From IMG/VR virus record IMGVR_UViG_3300031857_001514, positions 1 through 22,420 of that record: a stretch of DNA of 22,420 bases; one strand, 5' to 3'. The notes under the pieces were generated by a model. That model worked only from the letters and a program-made list of their open reading frames with translations, had not been told where the DNA came from and made no database searches. Of this stretch, positions 1 to 8,409 are shown in pieces. Numbering within the stretch: the first letter of the stretch is position 1; each line of letters starts with the position of its first letter. The stretch comes from a virus. The position numbers and the translations under genes are program-made.

Positions 1-2411
1 TATTAGATGAATCATCTAACTGGGGTTCTAATCATAAATTATCTGGTGTTGCTTATCTTGCTTTTAAATTCAAATGGAATCAAGACGCATTTAATTCATT
101 ACCAGAAGTTAAAGTAGTTCTTAAAGGTAAAAAGATATATGACCCAAGATTAGATTCTACTAAAGGTGGTTCTGGTTCTCATAGACAAGATACAGCTTCT
201 ACTTGGACTTATTCTGCTAACTCATCTTTATGTCTTTTAGACTATTTAAGAAATACTAGATATGGAAAAGCTTTACCTAATTCTTCATTTGAAACTAATT
301 ATAATTCATTTAAAACTTCAGCAGATTTATGCGACACAAATGTAACACCTTATTCTGGTGGAACAGATATTAACTTATTTGAAACAAACATAGTTCTAGA
401 TACTGAGCAAAAACTAATAGATAATGTAAGAGAACTATTAAATCCAATGAGAGCAATATTTACCTATACACAAGGTAAGTATTTCTTAATTATTGAAAAT
501 ACAGGTTCATCACAATTAAGTTTAAACAAAGATAACATTATTGGTGGTATTAAAATATTTGGTGAGAAGAAAAATACTAAGTATAACCGAGTTATAGGAA
601 CATTTGTTAATCCTGATAAAGAGTGGCAAGAAGATACAGTATCATTTCCACCAGCAGATGATTCTGGTTTACCTGCTGAAGACCAATACGCAACATTACT
701 AGCACAAGACAATGGAACTAATTTAGAAGGCAATTTTAGTTTTCAAGGTATTACAAATCCTTATCAAGCAGAAGAACTTTGCGAGATTGTTTTAAAAAGA
801 TCAAGAAATGCTTTAGCAGTAGAAGTTATGTGTACTTCAGAAGCACTTAATCTAACTATTGGAGATTTAGTTGATCTTACTTACACAACTGGTGGATTTA
901 GTTCTAAACTATTTAGAGTTTATGGATTAACTATTAATTCAGATTCTACAGTTTCATTAAAACTTATTGAACATCAAGATAACTTCTATACTTGGTCAGA
1001 AAAAGCAGAAGCACCAACAATAGCTGATACAACATTACCAAATCCTAATAATGTTCAAACACCAGCTTCAGTTACTTTAGATGACCAATTAATTGAATAC
1101 TCAGACGGAGTTGTTATTACAGCTTTAGATGTAACAATAGGTGCATCACCAGATAGCTTTGTAGATTACTACCAAGTTGAATATAAACTAAGCACAGATA
1201 CAGATTACATTATTGCTGGACAAGGTTCTGGTTTAACTCAAAGAATACTAAACGTAAAAGATGGATTTACTTATAACGTAAGAGTAAAGGCATTTAATAC
1301 ATTAGGAGTTGGTTCTACATATACATCTGCAACAAGAACTATCGTTGGTGGAATTGCACCACCTTCTGATGTAACAGATTTCTCTTGTAATATTATTGGT
1401 GGAGATGCACATTTATCTTGGCAACAAATTAGTGATTTAGATTTAGCACATTATCAAATCAGATATTCTACATTAACAACAGGTGCTTCTTGGGGTAACT
1501 CAGTTTCTTTAGTTGAAAAGGTTGCAAGACCAGCTACTTCAGTAACAGTTCCAGCAAGAGTAGGTTCATATCTTATAAAAGCAGTAGATAAAAATGGTAA
1601 CTATTCTTCTAATGAAACAATCATTGAAACAAATGTATTAGCAATAGGAAATTACAATGCTGTTGCAAGTCAAACAGAATCTCCTACATTTTCAGGAACT
1701 AAAACTAATGTAATAGTTTCTGAAGGAACATTAAGATTGGACTCATCAGAATTATTTGATTCTGCAATAGGAAACTTTGATTCTGCCACTTCATTCTTTG
1801 ATTCTGGTGTAACTGCTTATGACTTATATTCTGAAGGAACTTATTTATTTGCAAGTCCAATAGATATAGGTGCAGTTCATACATCAAGAGTAACTGCTTC
1901 TATTACACAGACATCAGATAATTTAGATGATTTATTTGATTCAAGAACTGGAGATTTTGATGATGCGCAATCTAACTTTGATGGAGATACTCCAGCTAAT
2001 TCTAATGCTCATATTGAGATTGCTTTATCAAATGATAACATAACTTATACTTCATTTAGAAACTTTGTTGTCGGAGATTACACAGCTAGATATTATAAAT
2101 TTAGAGTAACATTGAGGTCTTTTGATTTATCATCAACACCAGTTATTAGTGCTTTATCAGTAAGTATAGATATGCCAGATAGAATATTTAGTGGAAATGA
2201 TATTGTTTCAGGCACAGGAACTTATACTGTTGCATTTACTTTACCTTTTTATTCTAATTCTTATGCAGTAGGAATAACAGCACAAGGTATGACCACAGGA
2301 GATTTCTTTACAATTTCAAATAAAACTGTTAATGGTTTTGATGTTGCATTTAAAAATAGTAGCAATTCAGGAGTTAGTAAAACTTTTGATTATTTAGCTA
2401 AAGGATATTAG
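1..2411 (+). CDS. Tail tip / host-specificity protein (lambda gpJ-like), 5' partial
   Basis: The reading frame is open from base 3, so the gene begins outside the window; 802 residues are visible. The first 150 residues resemble the gpJ family core: a KGKKIYDPR motif followed by a Trp-Tyr-Ser segment and LCLLDYLRNTRYG, as in lambda J and prophage tail proteins. Next come a beta-rich part and two fibronectin type III-like domains (about visible residues 355-450 and 452-545). The C-terminal third holds a duplicated motif of the form LFDSxxGxFDxAxSxFD at bases 1752-1808 and 1932-1988. Family knowledge: gpJ trimerises at the tail tip and contacts the host receptor, the C-terminal part deciding specificity. 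It heads a run of tail fibre genes, consistent with that role. An ATG at 447 is internal, not the start. Confidence 0.85.
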   Translation, partial: LDESSNWGSNHKLSGVAYLAFKFKWNQDAFNSLPEVKVVLKGKKIYDPRLDSTKGGSGSHRQDTASTWTYSANSSLCLLDYLRNTRYGKALPNSSFETNYNSFKTSADLCDTNVTPYSGGTDINLFETNIVLDTEQKLIDNVRELLNPMRAIFTYTQGKYFLIIENTGSSQLSLNKDNIIGGIKIFGEKKNTKYNRVIGTFVNPDKEWQEDTVSFPPADDSGLPAEDQYATLLAQDNGTNLEGNFSFQGITNPYQAEELCEIVLKRSRNALAVEVMCTSEALNLTIGDLVDLTYTTGGFSSKLFRVYGLTINSDSTVSLKLIEHQDNFYTWSEKAEAPTIADTTLPNPNNVQTPASVTLDDQLIEYSDGVVITALDVTIGASPDSFVDYYQVEYKLSTDTDYIIAGQGSGLTQRILNVKDGFTYNVRVKAFNTLGVGSTYTSATRTIVGGIAPPSDVTDFSCNIIGGDAHLSWQQISDLDLAHYQIRYSTLTTGASWGNSVSLVEKVARPATSVTVPARVGSYLIKAVDKNGNYSSNETIIETNVLAIGNYNAVASQTESPTFSGTKTNVIVSEGTLRLDSSELFDSAIGNFDSATSFFDSGVTAYDLYSEGTYLFASPIDIGAVHTSRVTASITQTSDNLDDLFDSRTGDFDDAQSNFDGDTPANSNAHIEIALSNDNITYTSFRNFVVGDYTARYYKFRVTLRSFDLSSTPVISALSVSIDMPDRIFSGNDIVSGTGTYTVAFTLPFYSNSYAVGITAQGMTTGDFFTISNKTVNGFDVAFKNSSNSGVSKTFDYLAKGY

Positions 2412-2418
2412 ATAGAAT

Positions 2419-3285
2419 ATGGCACAACATAATGATTATAATATAGCAAATCAGGGTTTCCCTGCATTTAGAACAGATTTAAACAACGTACTATCAGCAA
2501 TCAATACATTAAACTCAGGAACATCTAGACCATCTTCTGCTGTTGCTGGAAGTCTTTGGTTAGATACAACAACTTCTACTGCACCTACTTTAAAATATTA
2601 TGATGGTGCTGATGACATATCACTAGCAACTATTGACCATACTGCAAACACAGTAAACTGGTTAGATTCAACAGTATCAATTACTGGACTATCTACTTCT
2701 GCAACAGGAACAGTTTTAACACTTACTGACACTTATCTTAATTCAACAGTTTCAATTAGATTACCAAACGCAACAGCAATCGCAGATGATTCAGGAAATG
2801 AATATATCAAGTTTGCAAAGACAGCATCAGCAGTAAATGAAATATCAATTACAAATTCTGCTACTGGAAACTCTCCTGATTTATCTGTAACTGGTGGAGA
2901 CACAAATATTGGATTAAGCATAACTACTAAAGGCACAGGATTAATTAAATTTAATGATGGTGCATACTACCCAGAAGCTACACTTACAGATGGTGCAACT
3001 ATTACTTGGGACGTATCTACATCTCCAGTTGCTAAAGTAACTCTTGGTGGAAACAGAACTTTATCTGCACCTACTAATGGTGCTACTGGACAATTCGTAT
3101 CATTACTTGTTATTCAAGATGGTACAGGTTCAAGAACATTAACTTGGAACTCAGCTTATGAATTTGCTTCTGACACAGCACCTACACTTACAACTACTGC
3201 TTCTCTTGGTGATCTATTTACTTTTAGATACAATGGAACTAAATGGTTAGAGACTGGTAGAAACCTTAAATTAACTTTATCTTAA
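2419..3285 (+). CDS. Tail fibre-like structural protein
   Basis: A 288-residue protein starting 7 bases after the tail tip gene. The N-terminus (DYNIANQGFPAFRTDLNNVL, then a SLWLDTT step and a KYYDGAD step) has the form of the particle-binding N-terminus of many marine phage tail fibres. The rest is Thr/Ser/Gly/Asn-rich and predicted to be beta-repeat, including a TTKGTGLIKFND turn typical of trimeric fibre shafts. There are no Cys or obvious catalytic residues. The position between the tail tip protein and a fibre chaperone-like gene supports a fibre or tip-associated role. The assignment is by composition and context; receptor specificity cannot be read from it. No strong ribosome binding site is visible, so translation may be coupled to the upstream gene. 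Confidence 0.7.
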   Translation: MAQHNDYNIANQGFPAFRTDLNNVLSAINTLNSGTSRPSSAVAGSLWLDTTTSTAPTLKYYDGADDISLATIDHTANTVNWLDSTVSITGLSTSATGTVLTLTDTYLNSTVSIRLPNATAIADDSGNEYIKFAKTASAVNEISITNSATGNSPDLSVTGGDTNIGLSITTKGTGLIKFNDGAYYPEATLTDGATITWDVSTSPVAKVTLGGNRTLSAPTNGATGQFVSLLVIQDGTGSRTLTWNSAYEFASDTAPTLTTTASLGDLFTFRYNGTKWLETGRNLKLTLS

Positions 3286-3286
3286 T

Positions 3287-3901
3287 ATGTACGCACTAGT
3301 AATTAATAATGAAATAGTAAAAGTATTTGCAAACCCAGAAGGTTTTACTTTAAATGATAATCAATACTCATCTCAAATATTTACTGCTTGGTCTAAAGAA
3401 GAAAAAGAAGCAATAGGTATTTATGAAATTGAAACAGATTCTTCTAAATTTAAAGATGAATCTTACTACAATAATACTAATGAAATATTTGAATTTAAAA
3501 ATGGCAAAGCAATTAAAAAATGGGGAACTGCAACTCCTAAACAATTAGAAGATGTTAATGCTACTGATGAAGATGGAGAACCAATAATTAGAGATGGAAA
3601 ACAAGTAGTAACTAAAGGTTTAAAATCTCAAAAGATTTCTATATCTAAACAACAAACTGCTGGATTACTTTCATCAACTGATTGGTATGTAACTAGAAAA
3701 GCTGATACTGGAACTGCTATACCACAAGAAATACAAGATTTTAGAAATGAAGTAAGATCAATAAGCAATCAACAAGAGACACAAATAAATGCTTGTACTA
3801 CTGTGGAAGAATTGAAGGCATTGTATTCTTATGTAAATACAGGCACAGAACAATCTCCAATCTACACTAGACCATTAGTTGAGTTCCCAAAGGTAGCTTA
3901 A
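3287..3901 (+). CDS. Tail fibre assembly chaperone-like protein
   Basis: A 204-residue protein beginning one base after the preceding stop. The C-terminal half carries the pattern seen in phage tail assembly chaperones (Tfa / Phage_tail_APC type): STDWYVTRKADTG, then IPQEIQDFRNEVRSISNQQE, then a short segment with VEELKAL. The N-terminal half begins with a small beta-hairpin domain (MYALVINNEIVKVF) as in many fibre-associated proteins, followed by a charged middle region. Family knowledge: such proteins help fold or trimerise the fibre encoded next to them and may stay on its tip. The location between two fibre-like genes fits. Similarity was judged by eye; a profile search would settle it. 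Confidence 0.6.
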   Translation: MYALVINNEIVKVFANPEGFTLNDNQYSSQIFTAWSKEEKEAIGIYEIETDSSKFKDESYYNNTNEIFEFKNGKAIKKWGTATPKQLEDVNATDEDGEPIIRDGKQVVTKGLKSQKISISKQQTAGLLSSTDWYVTRKADTGTAIPQEIQDFRNEVRSISNQQETQINACTTVEELKALYSYVNTGTEQSPIYTRPLVEFPKVA

Positions 3902-5278
3902 ATGCCATTTGTTATATTACCAACAAATAGTGCTTCTGGTGGCTACGAAATAACAAATTCTTTAAGATTTAATTCTGCAAGTTCTGATCGTTTAAACAGA
4001 ACTCCTGCTAGTGCTGGTAACAGACAAAAGTACACTTTAAGCTTTTGGGTAAAAAGATCAAAACTATCAACTACACAACAAATTTTAGAAATTGATACAG
4101 GTGCAACTGCAAATTTTTTATACTTTGCATCAGGTTCAGATCAATTAGTTTGGTACTGTTATTCTTCTAGTGGTGGAGTTACAGATTTTTATTTACAACC
4201 AAATCAAGTATTTAGAGATGTTTCTGCTTGGTATCATATCATGTTAGTAGTAGATACTACTTTAGCAACAGCAGACAATAGAGGAAGAATATATGTAAAT
4301 GGTAGTGAAGTAACTTCCATGTTATACAGAACAAACCCAACACAAAATTTAAACACTTTAGTTAATAATACAAATCAACATAACATTAGTGGGGCAAGTT
4401 ATTTAGATCTTTATTTATCTGAAATGTATTTAATAGATGGTCAAGCATTAACACCATCATCATTCGGCGAAACAGACGAAGATACAGGAATATGGAAACC
4501 AAAAGCATACACAGGTACTTATGGAACTAATGGCTTCTACCTGCAATTTAAAAACTCATCATCTCTTGGCACAGATTCTTCAGGAAACGGAAACACATTC
4601 ACAGTAAATAATCTAACTTCTATTGACCAGACTACTGATACTCCTACTAATAATTTTGCTACTATAAATACATTAACTTGTAATGATACAGCTACATTAA
4701 CATCAGCAGATGGTAACTTAACTATAACTGGTGGAAATGATATGGGTGCAACTATTGGTATCACAAAAGGTAAATGGTATTGGGAATCTAAAAGAAGTAA
4801 TACTGGAACTGTTGCACATTGGGGAATTGGATTTACGCAAAGTTGGTATTCATCTACTCAAATAGTAACTGGTAATGGTGCTGGTTATTTTTTTAGAAAT
4901 GATTTTGTTAGTGGTCTAAATGTTAGTAATTCTGGTACTAATGGATTTACAAATATAAGTGCATCTTCAACAGGAAGTTCAGTTGCTAATGGAGATATTA
5001 TTGGTGTTGCTTTAGATTTAGATAGTGCAACAAAATCTGTTACATTTTATCAAAATGGTTCTTCAGTTGCATCAGCTACTTTTTCTTATGATGGAACATC
5101 TAGTATATGTTTTCCATTTATAAGAAATAATAGTGGTGCTCAAAGTCAATTAAACTTCGGCAACCCACCATACTCAGCTAATTCATATACTGATGGTGCT
5201 GGATATGGTAACTTCTCATACAGTGTACCAAGTGGATATTATGCTTTATGCACTAAAAACTTAGCAACATTCGGATAA
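3902..5278 (+). CDS. LamG- and SPRY-domain tail adhesin-like protein
   Basis: A 458-residue protein whose ATG directly follows the previous stop. Residues about 18-185 look like a LamG/concanavalin A-like lectin domain: SLRFNSASSDRL, then KYTLSFWVKRSKL, then SAWYHIMLVVD, GRIYVNGSEV and YLSEMYLIDG. A linker with DSSGNGNTFTVNN and PTNNFATIN follows, a combination I associate with marine phage fibre proteins. Residues about 285-435 resemble a B30.2/SPRY-like sandwich: KGKWYWESK, HWGIGF, GDIIGVALDLDS, VTFYQNGSSV and LNFGNPPY. Both folds commonly bind carbohydrate or protein ligands, so a receptor-recognition or virion surface role is inferred. No peptidase or lyase motif is visible. Confidence 0.7.
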   Translation: MPFVILPTNSASGGYEITNSLRFNSASSDRLNRTPASAGNRQKYTLSFWVKRSKLSTTQQILEIDTGATANFLYFASGSDQLVWYCYSSSGGVTDFYLQPNQVFRDVSAWYHIMLVVDTTLATADNRGRIYVNGSEVTSMLYRTNPTQNLNTLVNNTNQHNISGASYLDLYLSEMYLIDGQALTPSSFGETDEDTGIWKPKAYTGTYGTNGFYLQFKNSSSLGTDSSGNGNTFTVNNLTSIDQTTDTPTNNFATINTLTCNDTATLTSADGNLTITGGNDMGATIGITKGKWYWESKRSNTGTVAHWGIGFTQSWYSSTQIVTGNGAGYFFRNDFVSGLNVSNSGTNGFTNISASSTGSSVANGDIIGVALDLDSATKSVTFYQNGSSVASATFSYDGTSSICFPFIRNNSGAQSQLNFGNPPYSANSYTDGAGYGNFSYSVPSGYYALCTKNLATFG

Positions 5279-5281
5279 CAG

Positions 5282-6334
5282 ATGGCATATTCAACAATAG
5301 ATCGTCCAAGTAATAATTTTAGAATAAAACTTTATACTGGTAATGGTTCAACTCAATCTATTACGTTTGATGAATCAACTGCCATGCAACCAGATTGCAC
5401 TTGGATTAAAGTTAGAAACGATACAAACGTATTATTAGTACATGACGTAATAAGAGGTGCTACTAAAGAAATTTATACTGATTTGTCAAATGCTGAAGCT
5501 ACTGATGTTAATGGTTTAACAGCATTTAACTCAAATGGTTTTTCGGTTGGTTCTGCTAATGGTGTGAATAGAAATGGATATAATTGTATAAACTGGTCAT
5601 GGAAAGCAAATGGAACAGGAGTGTCAAACACAGCAGGTTCTATAACAAGCACAGTATCAGCTAATACAACAAGTGGATTTAGTATTGTAAAATATACTGG
5701 TAATGCAACAAATGGTGCTACTGTTGGTCATGGCTTAGGTGCTGTTCCTGATATGCTTATTGGAAAAGATTTATCTGATGGTTCTGGTTGGGGTATTTGG
5801 CATAAAAATTTATCAGGTGCAACATATAGATTATCATTTGATACTGATGCTCAATCTAATGATAGTGCTTTATTTGGTGGAAGTGGTGCTGTATTACCTA
5901 CTTCAACAGTATTTACTTTAGGAAGTGGTGGTGGTTTAAATGGTGCAAATGCAAATATAGTTTATTGTTTTACAAGTATTAAAGGATATTCTAAATTTGG
6001 TTCTTACACAGGTAATGGTTCTGCTGATGGAACTTTTGTATATACAGGATTTAAACCGTCGTTTGTTTTATTTAAAAGAACAGATAGTGCTGGTTATGAT
6101 TGGTGTATTTATGATAACAAAAGAGATCCATATAACGTAGCACAAAAAGAATTATATACAAATGGTTTATATGCAGAAGGCACAGCAACTAACAATATGG
6201 ATTTTTTATCTAATGGTTTTAAACCAAGAAGAACAAGTGCTGGAGTAAATGCTTCTGGTGGAACATATATATACATGGCATTTGCTGAAAATCCTTTTGT
6301 ATCATCTAAGTCAATACCAACTACTGCAAGATGA
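5282..6334 (+). CDS. Triple-repeat adhesin-like tail protein (DUF7483-like)
   Basis: A 350-residue protein built from three divergent copies of a module of about 90 residues (about 18-108, 138-232 and 242-335). Each copy starts with a YTGN step, continues through a GxxPxxxxxK/R...W...D element (WIKVRNDTN; MLIGKDLSDGSGWGIWHKN; FVLFKRTDSAGYDWCIYDN), has a NGF/L turn and ends in an aromatic strand (NWSWKA; VYCFTSI; YMAFAENPF). The C-terminus ends SSKSIPTTAR. This resembles the DUF7483-type repeats I know from marine phage fibre proteins; the family name is from memory. Ligand and oligomeric state are unknown. It is the last long gene of the tail block and overlaps the next small gene by ATGA. 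Confidence 0.65.
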   Translation: MAYSTIDRPSNNFRIKLYTGNGSTQSITFDESTAMQPDCTWIKVRNDTNVLLVHDVIRGATKEIYTDLSNAEATDVNGLTAFNSNGFSVGSANGVNRNGYNCINWSWKANGTGVSNTAGSITSTVSANTTSGFSIVKYTGNATNGATVGHGLGAVPDMLIGKDLSDGSGWGIWHKNLSGATYRLSFDTDAQSNDSALFGGSGAVLPTSTVFTLGSGGGLNGANANIVYCFTSIKGYSKFGSYTGNGSADGTFVYTGFKPSFVLFKRTDSAGYDWCIYDNKRDPYNVAQKELYTNGLYAEGTATNNMDFLSNGFKPRRTSAGVNASGGTYIYMAFAENPFVSSKSIPTTAR

Positions 6335-6438
6335 TCTGGTTTATATTAGGCACAGTTCTTGGATTATATTTAGAATGGAAGTTTGAGATCGCCAAATATA
6401 TTATAGAATCAATTAAGATTCACCTAAACTTGAAATAA
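6331..6438 (+). CDS. Small single-pass membrane protein (35 aa)
   Basis: The start codon overlaps the previous stop (ATGA), a strong sign of translational coupling. The 35-residue product begins MIWFILGTVLGLYLEWKF: a short hydrophobic segment of about 14 residues, then an amphipathic Lys-rich tail. It is small enough to be a holin-associated or membrane-active peptide, and lysis genes follow within 600 bases, but no family is recognised. The gene ends before an AT-rich gap that carries the ribosome binding site of the next small gene. Confidence 0.5.
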   Translation: MIWFILGTVLGLYLEWKFEIAKYIIESIKIHLNLK

Positions 6439-6480
6439 TCAAGTTAATCACCATATCCTTTAAAACAAACGGAGATAACA

Positions 6481-6600
6481 ATGCTAAACTATTCAGACAT
6501 AAAAGCTTATTGGTCTAAATTCTATGCAGATGCTTTTGAAGATGCTAAAACATTTTGGAAAGACTATGCTAAGAACGTAGAACAGTTCTATAAAAAATAA
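6481..6600 (+). CDS. Small amphipathic helical protein (39 aa)
   Basis: A 39-residue gene with a good Shine-Dalgarno site (CGGAGA, about 6 bases before the ATG). The product is one predicted amphipathic helix with regularly spaced aromatics (YWSKFYADAF, TFWKDYAKNVEQFY), reminiscent in texture of a phasin helix. Phasin relationship is only an impression from composition; the function is unknown. It lies alone between the tail block and the lysis block. Confidence 0.55.
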   Translation: MLNYSDIKAYWSKFYADAFEDAKTFWKDYAKNVEQFYKK

Positions 6601-6710
6601 CTTTATTAAAACACAATAGTTTGATATTAGTGCATAAAATTTAATGTGCATTTACAAACTTTGGATTGGTGGGTGTGTCTTGCTAAAGTCTTGCAAATGC
6701 GAAAAAGACA

Positions 6711-6899
6711 ATGGCAAGAACTCACAACGAAGAACTTATATCTCTAAGGGGACATATAACAGGAATTAAACGAGAAGTTAAATTACTAAGTTCATCAGTA
6801 TATAAACTGGAAAAGAAGGTAGAAAACCTATATTGGTCAATACTTGTAGCCACTGGTTCTTTATCTCTAGCTTTGATAACAATATTTCTTGCCAAGTAG
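6711..6899 (+). CDS. Coiled-coil plus membrane anchor protein, holin-accessory (XhlA)-like
   Basis: A 62-residue protein with an N-terminal charged amphipathic helix (about 7-38, heptad-like Leu/Ile/Val spacing with KLEKKVENL) followed by one hydrophobic segment (about 40-60, WSILVATGSLSLALITIFLA) and a terminal Lys. This architecture matches haemolysin XhlA-like proteins that sit next to phage holins and lysins. The M15 endolysin lies 700 bases downstream. The upstream 110 bases (6601-6710) hold no gene; they contain a near-tandem repeat GTCTTGCTAAA/GTCTTGCAAA at about 6676-6697. No strong Shine-Dalgarno site is seen, so the start is less certain than the frame. Confidence 0.5.
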   Translation: MARTHNEELISLRGHITGIKREVKLLSSSVYKLEKKVENLYWSILVATGSLSLALITIFLAK

Positions 6900-6926
6900 T
6901 ACGAATACAACTAACTGGTTGCGTAT

Positions 6927-7634
6927 ATGAAAAATAAAAGAATATTAGTCATATCTGATTTACACTTTCCATTTGCTCATAAAGACTGGCATGGATTCCT
7001 AACTAAACTAAAAGCTAAATACAAACCTGATACAGTTGTAAATATTGGTGATGAAATGGATTTTCATTCTATCAATGTATCTCACACAATAGACCCTGAT
7101 CTTCCATCTCCTAAAGATGAATTAGAACTTGGTAAAAAAGAAATACATAGACTTCATAAACTATTCCCACAAATGACTTTATTAGAATCAAATCATGGTT
7201 CTATGGTTTTAAGACGTGCTATGGCAAAAGGAATGACTAAATCTTTTATTAAATCTTATAACCAGATATTAGAAGTAGGTAATGGGTGGAACTGGAAAGA
7301 AAAACATTTTATAGACACAGATAAAGGTAGAATACTTTTTGGTCATCAATTTTCTCCTGATGTTTCTAAAGCTGTTGCTCAATATGCTTTATCAGTTGTT
7401 CAGGGACATTATCATACAATTAGCGAAGTAAGATTTCATGGTAACGATTTCCATTTAAACTTTGGAATGACTGTTGGTTGCTTAATAAATAAAGATGCAC
7501 TTGCTATGAATTATATGAGACTTAACTTAAAGAAGCCAATTCTATCTTGTGGACTAATTACAAATGGTATGCCACATTTAACACCAATGTATTTGAAACG
7601 TAACGGAGATTGGGATAACAATATCTATATATGA
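6927..7634 (+). CDS. Calcineurin-like metallophosphoesterase
   Basis: A 235-residue protein with the ordered metal-binding motifs of the calcineurin-like phosphoesterase superfamily: DLH (Asp11, His13), GDEMD (Asp42), SNHG in place of GNHD (Asn89, His90), FGH (His140) and GHYH (His161, His163). Length is normal for a single-domain member. Members cleave phosphomono- or diesters with two metal ions; the substrate cannot be told. There is no signal peptide, so it should act in the cytoplasm. Its stop overlaps the start of the M15 peptidase gene (ATGA), putting it in one transcript with the lysis gene. The unusual feature is the GNHD-to-SNHG change, which keeps the metal ligands Asn and His. Confidence 0.85.
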   Translation: MKNKRILVISDLHFPFAHKDWHGFLTKLKAKYKPDTVVNIGDEMDFHSINVSHTIDPDLPSPKDELELGKKEIHRLHKLFPQMTLLESNHGSMVLRRAMAKGMTKSFIKSYNQILEVGNGWNWKEKHFIDTDKGRILFGHQFSPDVSKAVAQYALSVVQGHYHTISEVRFHGNDFHLNFGMTVGCLINKDALAMNYMRLNLKKPILSCGLITNGMPHLTPMYLKRNGDWDNNIYI

Positions 7635-8074
7635 GAGAAGTAAGTTTGAAGGAACTGCTTTTTAGTGAGACTGCTACAAGACTTGGAATAGACAATACTC
7701 CAACAGATCAAGTTCTAATAAATCTACAAACATTAATCTACGAAGTAATAACTCCAATCATAAATCAATTTGGCGATATTAAAATAACATCTGGTTATCG
7801 TTCTCCTGAATTATGCAAAGCAATAGGTTCTTCTGCTACAAGTCAACACGCATTTGGAATGGCAGTTGATTGCGAAGTTCTAGGAGTGCCTAATAAACAA
7901 CTTGCTGACTGGGTGGTTAATCATTTAGAATACGATCAAGTAATTTTAGAATTTTGGAAACCAGAAGAAGCTAACTCAGGTTGGGTTCACATCTCATACA
8001 ATAAAGGTAATAATCGTAAGATGTATTTAAGAGCATACAAAGCTAATAATAGAACAGTCTATGAAGTCTTATAA
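7631..8074 (+). CDS. M15-family peptidase endolysin
   Basis: A 147-residue protein of the peptidase M15A/VanY-like zinc family (Peptidase_M15_3). Visible signatures are ITSGYRSPELC (Arg57 region), SQHAFGMAVD with His73 and Asp80 as zinc ligands, and GWVHISY with His120 as the third ligand. Family members cleave D-Ala-containing bonds in peptidoglycan; in phages they serve as endolysins. There is no signal peptide, so release would need a holin, and holin candidates lie on both sides (6711-6899 and 9132-9509). The start overlaps the phosphoesterase stop by ATGA and the 3' end overlaps the DUF3310 gene by 14 bases. Length fits a single-domain phage enzyme. Confidence 0.88.
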   Translation: MREVSLKELLFSETATRLGIDNTPTDQVLINLQTLIYEVITPIINQFGDIKITSGYRSPELCKAIGSSATSQHAFGMAVDCEVLGVPNKQLADWVVNHLEYDQVILEFWKPEEANSGWVHISYNKGNNRKMYLRAYKANNRTVYEVL

Positions 8075-8273
8075 AAAACAAGTTGGTGGAAGCCACTATA
8101 AAAAATACAAGATTCAACCAGTTGAGTTTATAGTTAAAAATAATATTGGATTTTGTGAAGGTAACGTTATAAAGTATGTTCTAAGGTTTAAGGATAAAGG
8201 TGGTATTGCTGATTTAGAAAAGGCAAAACACTACATAGAACTGCTAATAGATTCATCTAAAAGTAGCAAATAG
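8061..8273 (+). CDS. DUF3310 (SaV-like) protein
   Basis: A 70-residue protein matching the DUF3310 pattern almost throughout: QVGGSHYKKYKIQPVEFI, then a GNVIKYVLRFKDKGG block, then DLEKAKHYIELL. This family is widespread in phages and is often loosely labelled nucleotide kinase; the biochemical role is not established. It overlaps the endolysin gene by 14 bases, so it is co-transcribed with the lysis genes. It is complete, with the family's usual short length. Confidence 0.85.
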   Translation: MKSYKKQVGGSHYKKYKIQPVEFIVKNNIGFCEGNVIKYVLRFKDKGGIADLEKAKHYIELLIDSSKSSK

Positions 8274-8284
8274 TCTAAAAACCG

Positions 8285-8327
8285 ATTTAAACGCATTTTA
8301 AGGCATAGTGGCTTTAAAAAGTTAAAT
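8285..8327. other. Hairpin in the gap after the lysis genes
   Basis: In the 136-base gap 8274-8409, TTTTAAGGC (8296-8304) can pair with GCTTTAAAA (8311-8319) across a 6-base loop, giving 9 pairs with one G-U. ATTTAA (8285-8290) and TTAAAT (8322-8327) can extend it. There is no U-run after it, so it is not a classical terminator. It may mark the end of the lysis transcript or a processing site upstream of the abundant-looking structural gene at 8410. Confidence 0.35.
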
Positions 8328-8409
8328 AGCGACAATAGCACCTATAAAATCAAAAAAAAGGGGTAATTTGTCGGTTTAAATAGGCAAATTTAAGGAGTTT
8401 AAAGCTACA

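Noticed and set aside
464-733. 89-codon minus-strand frame inside the tail tip gene
   Set aside because: Antisense shadow of an uninterrupted gpJ-like frame; no ribosome site or coupling.
6676-6697. Near-tandem GTCTTGC repeat as an operator or iteron pair
   Set aside because: Only two imperfect copies without a promoter nearby; too little to call a site.
8281-8327. Rho-independent terminator after the lysis genes
   Set aside because: The hairpin is A+T-rich and lacks a following U-run, so I list it only as a hairpin.
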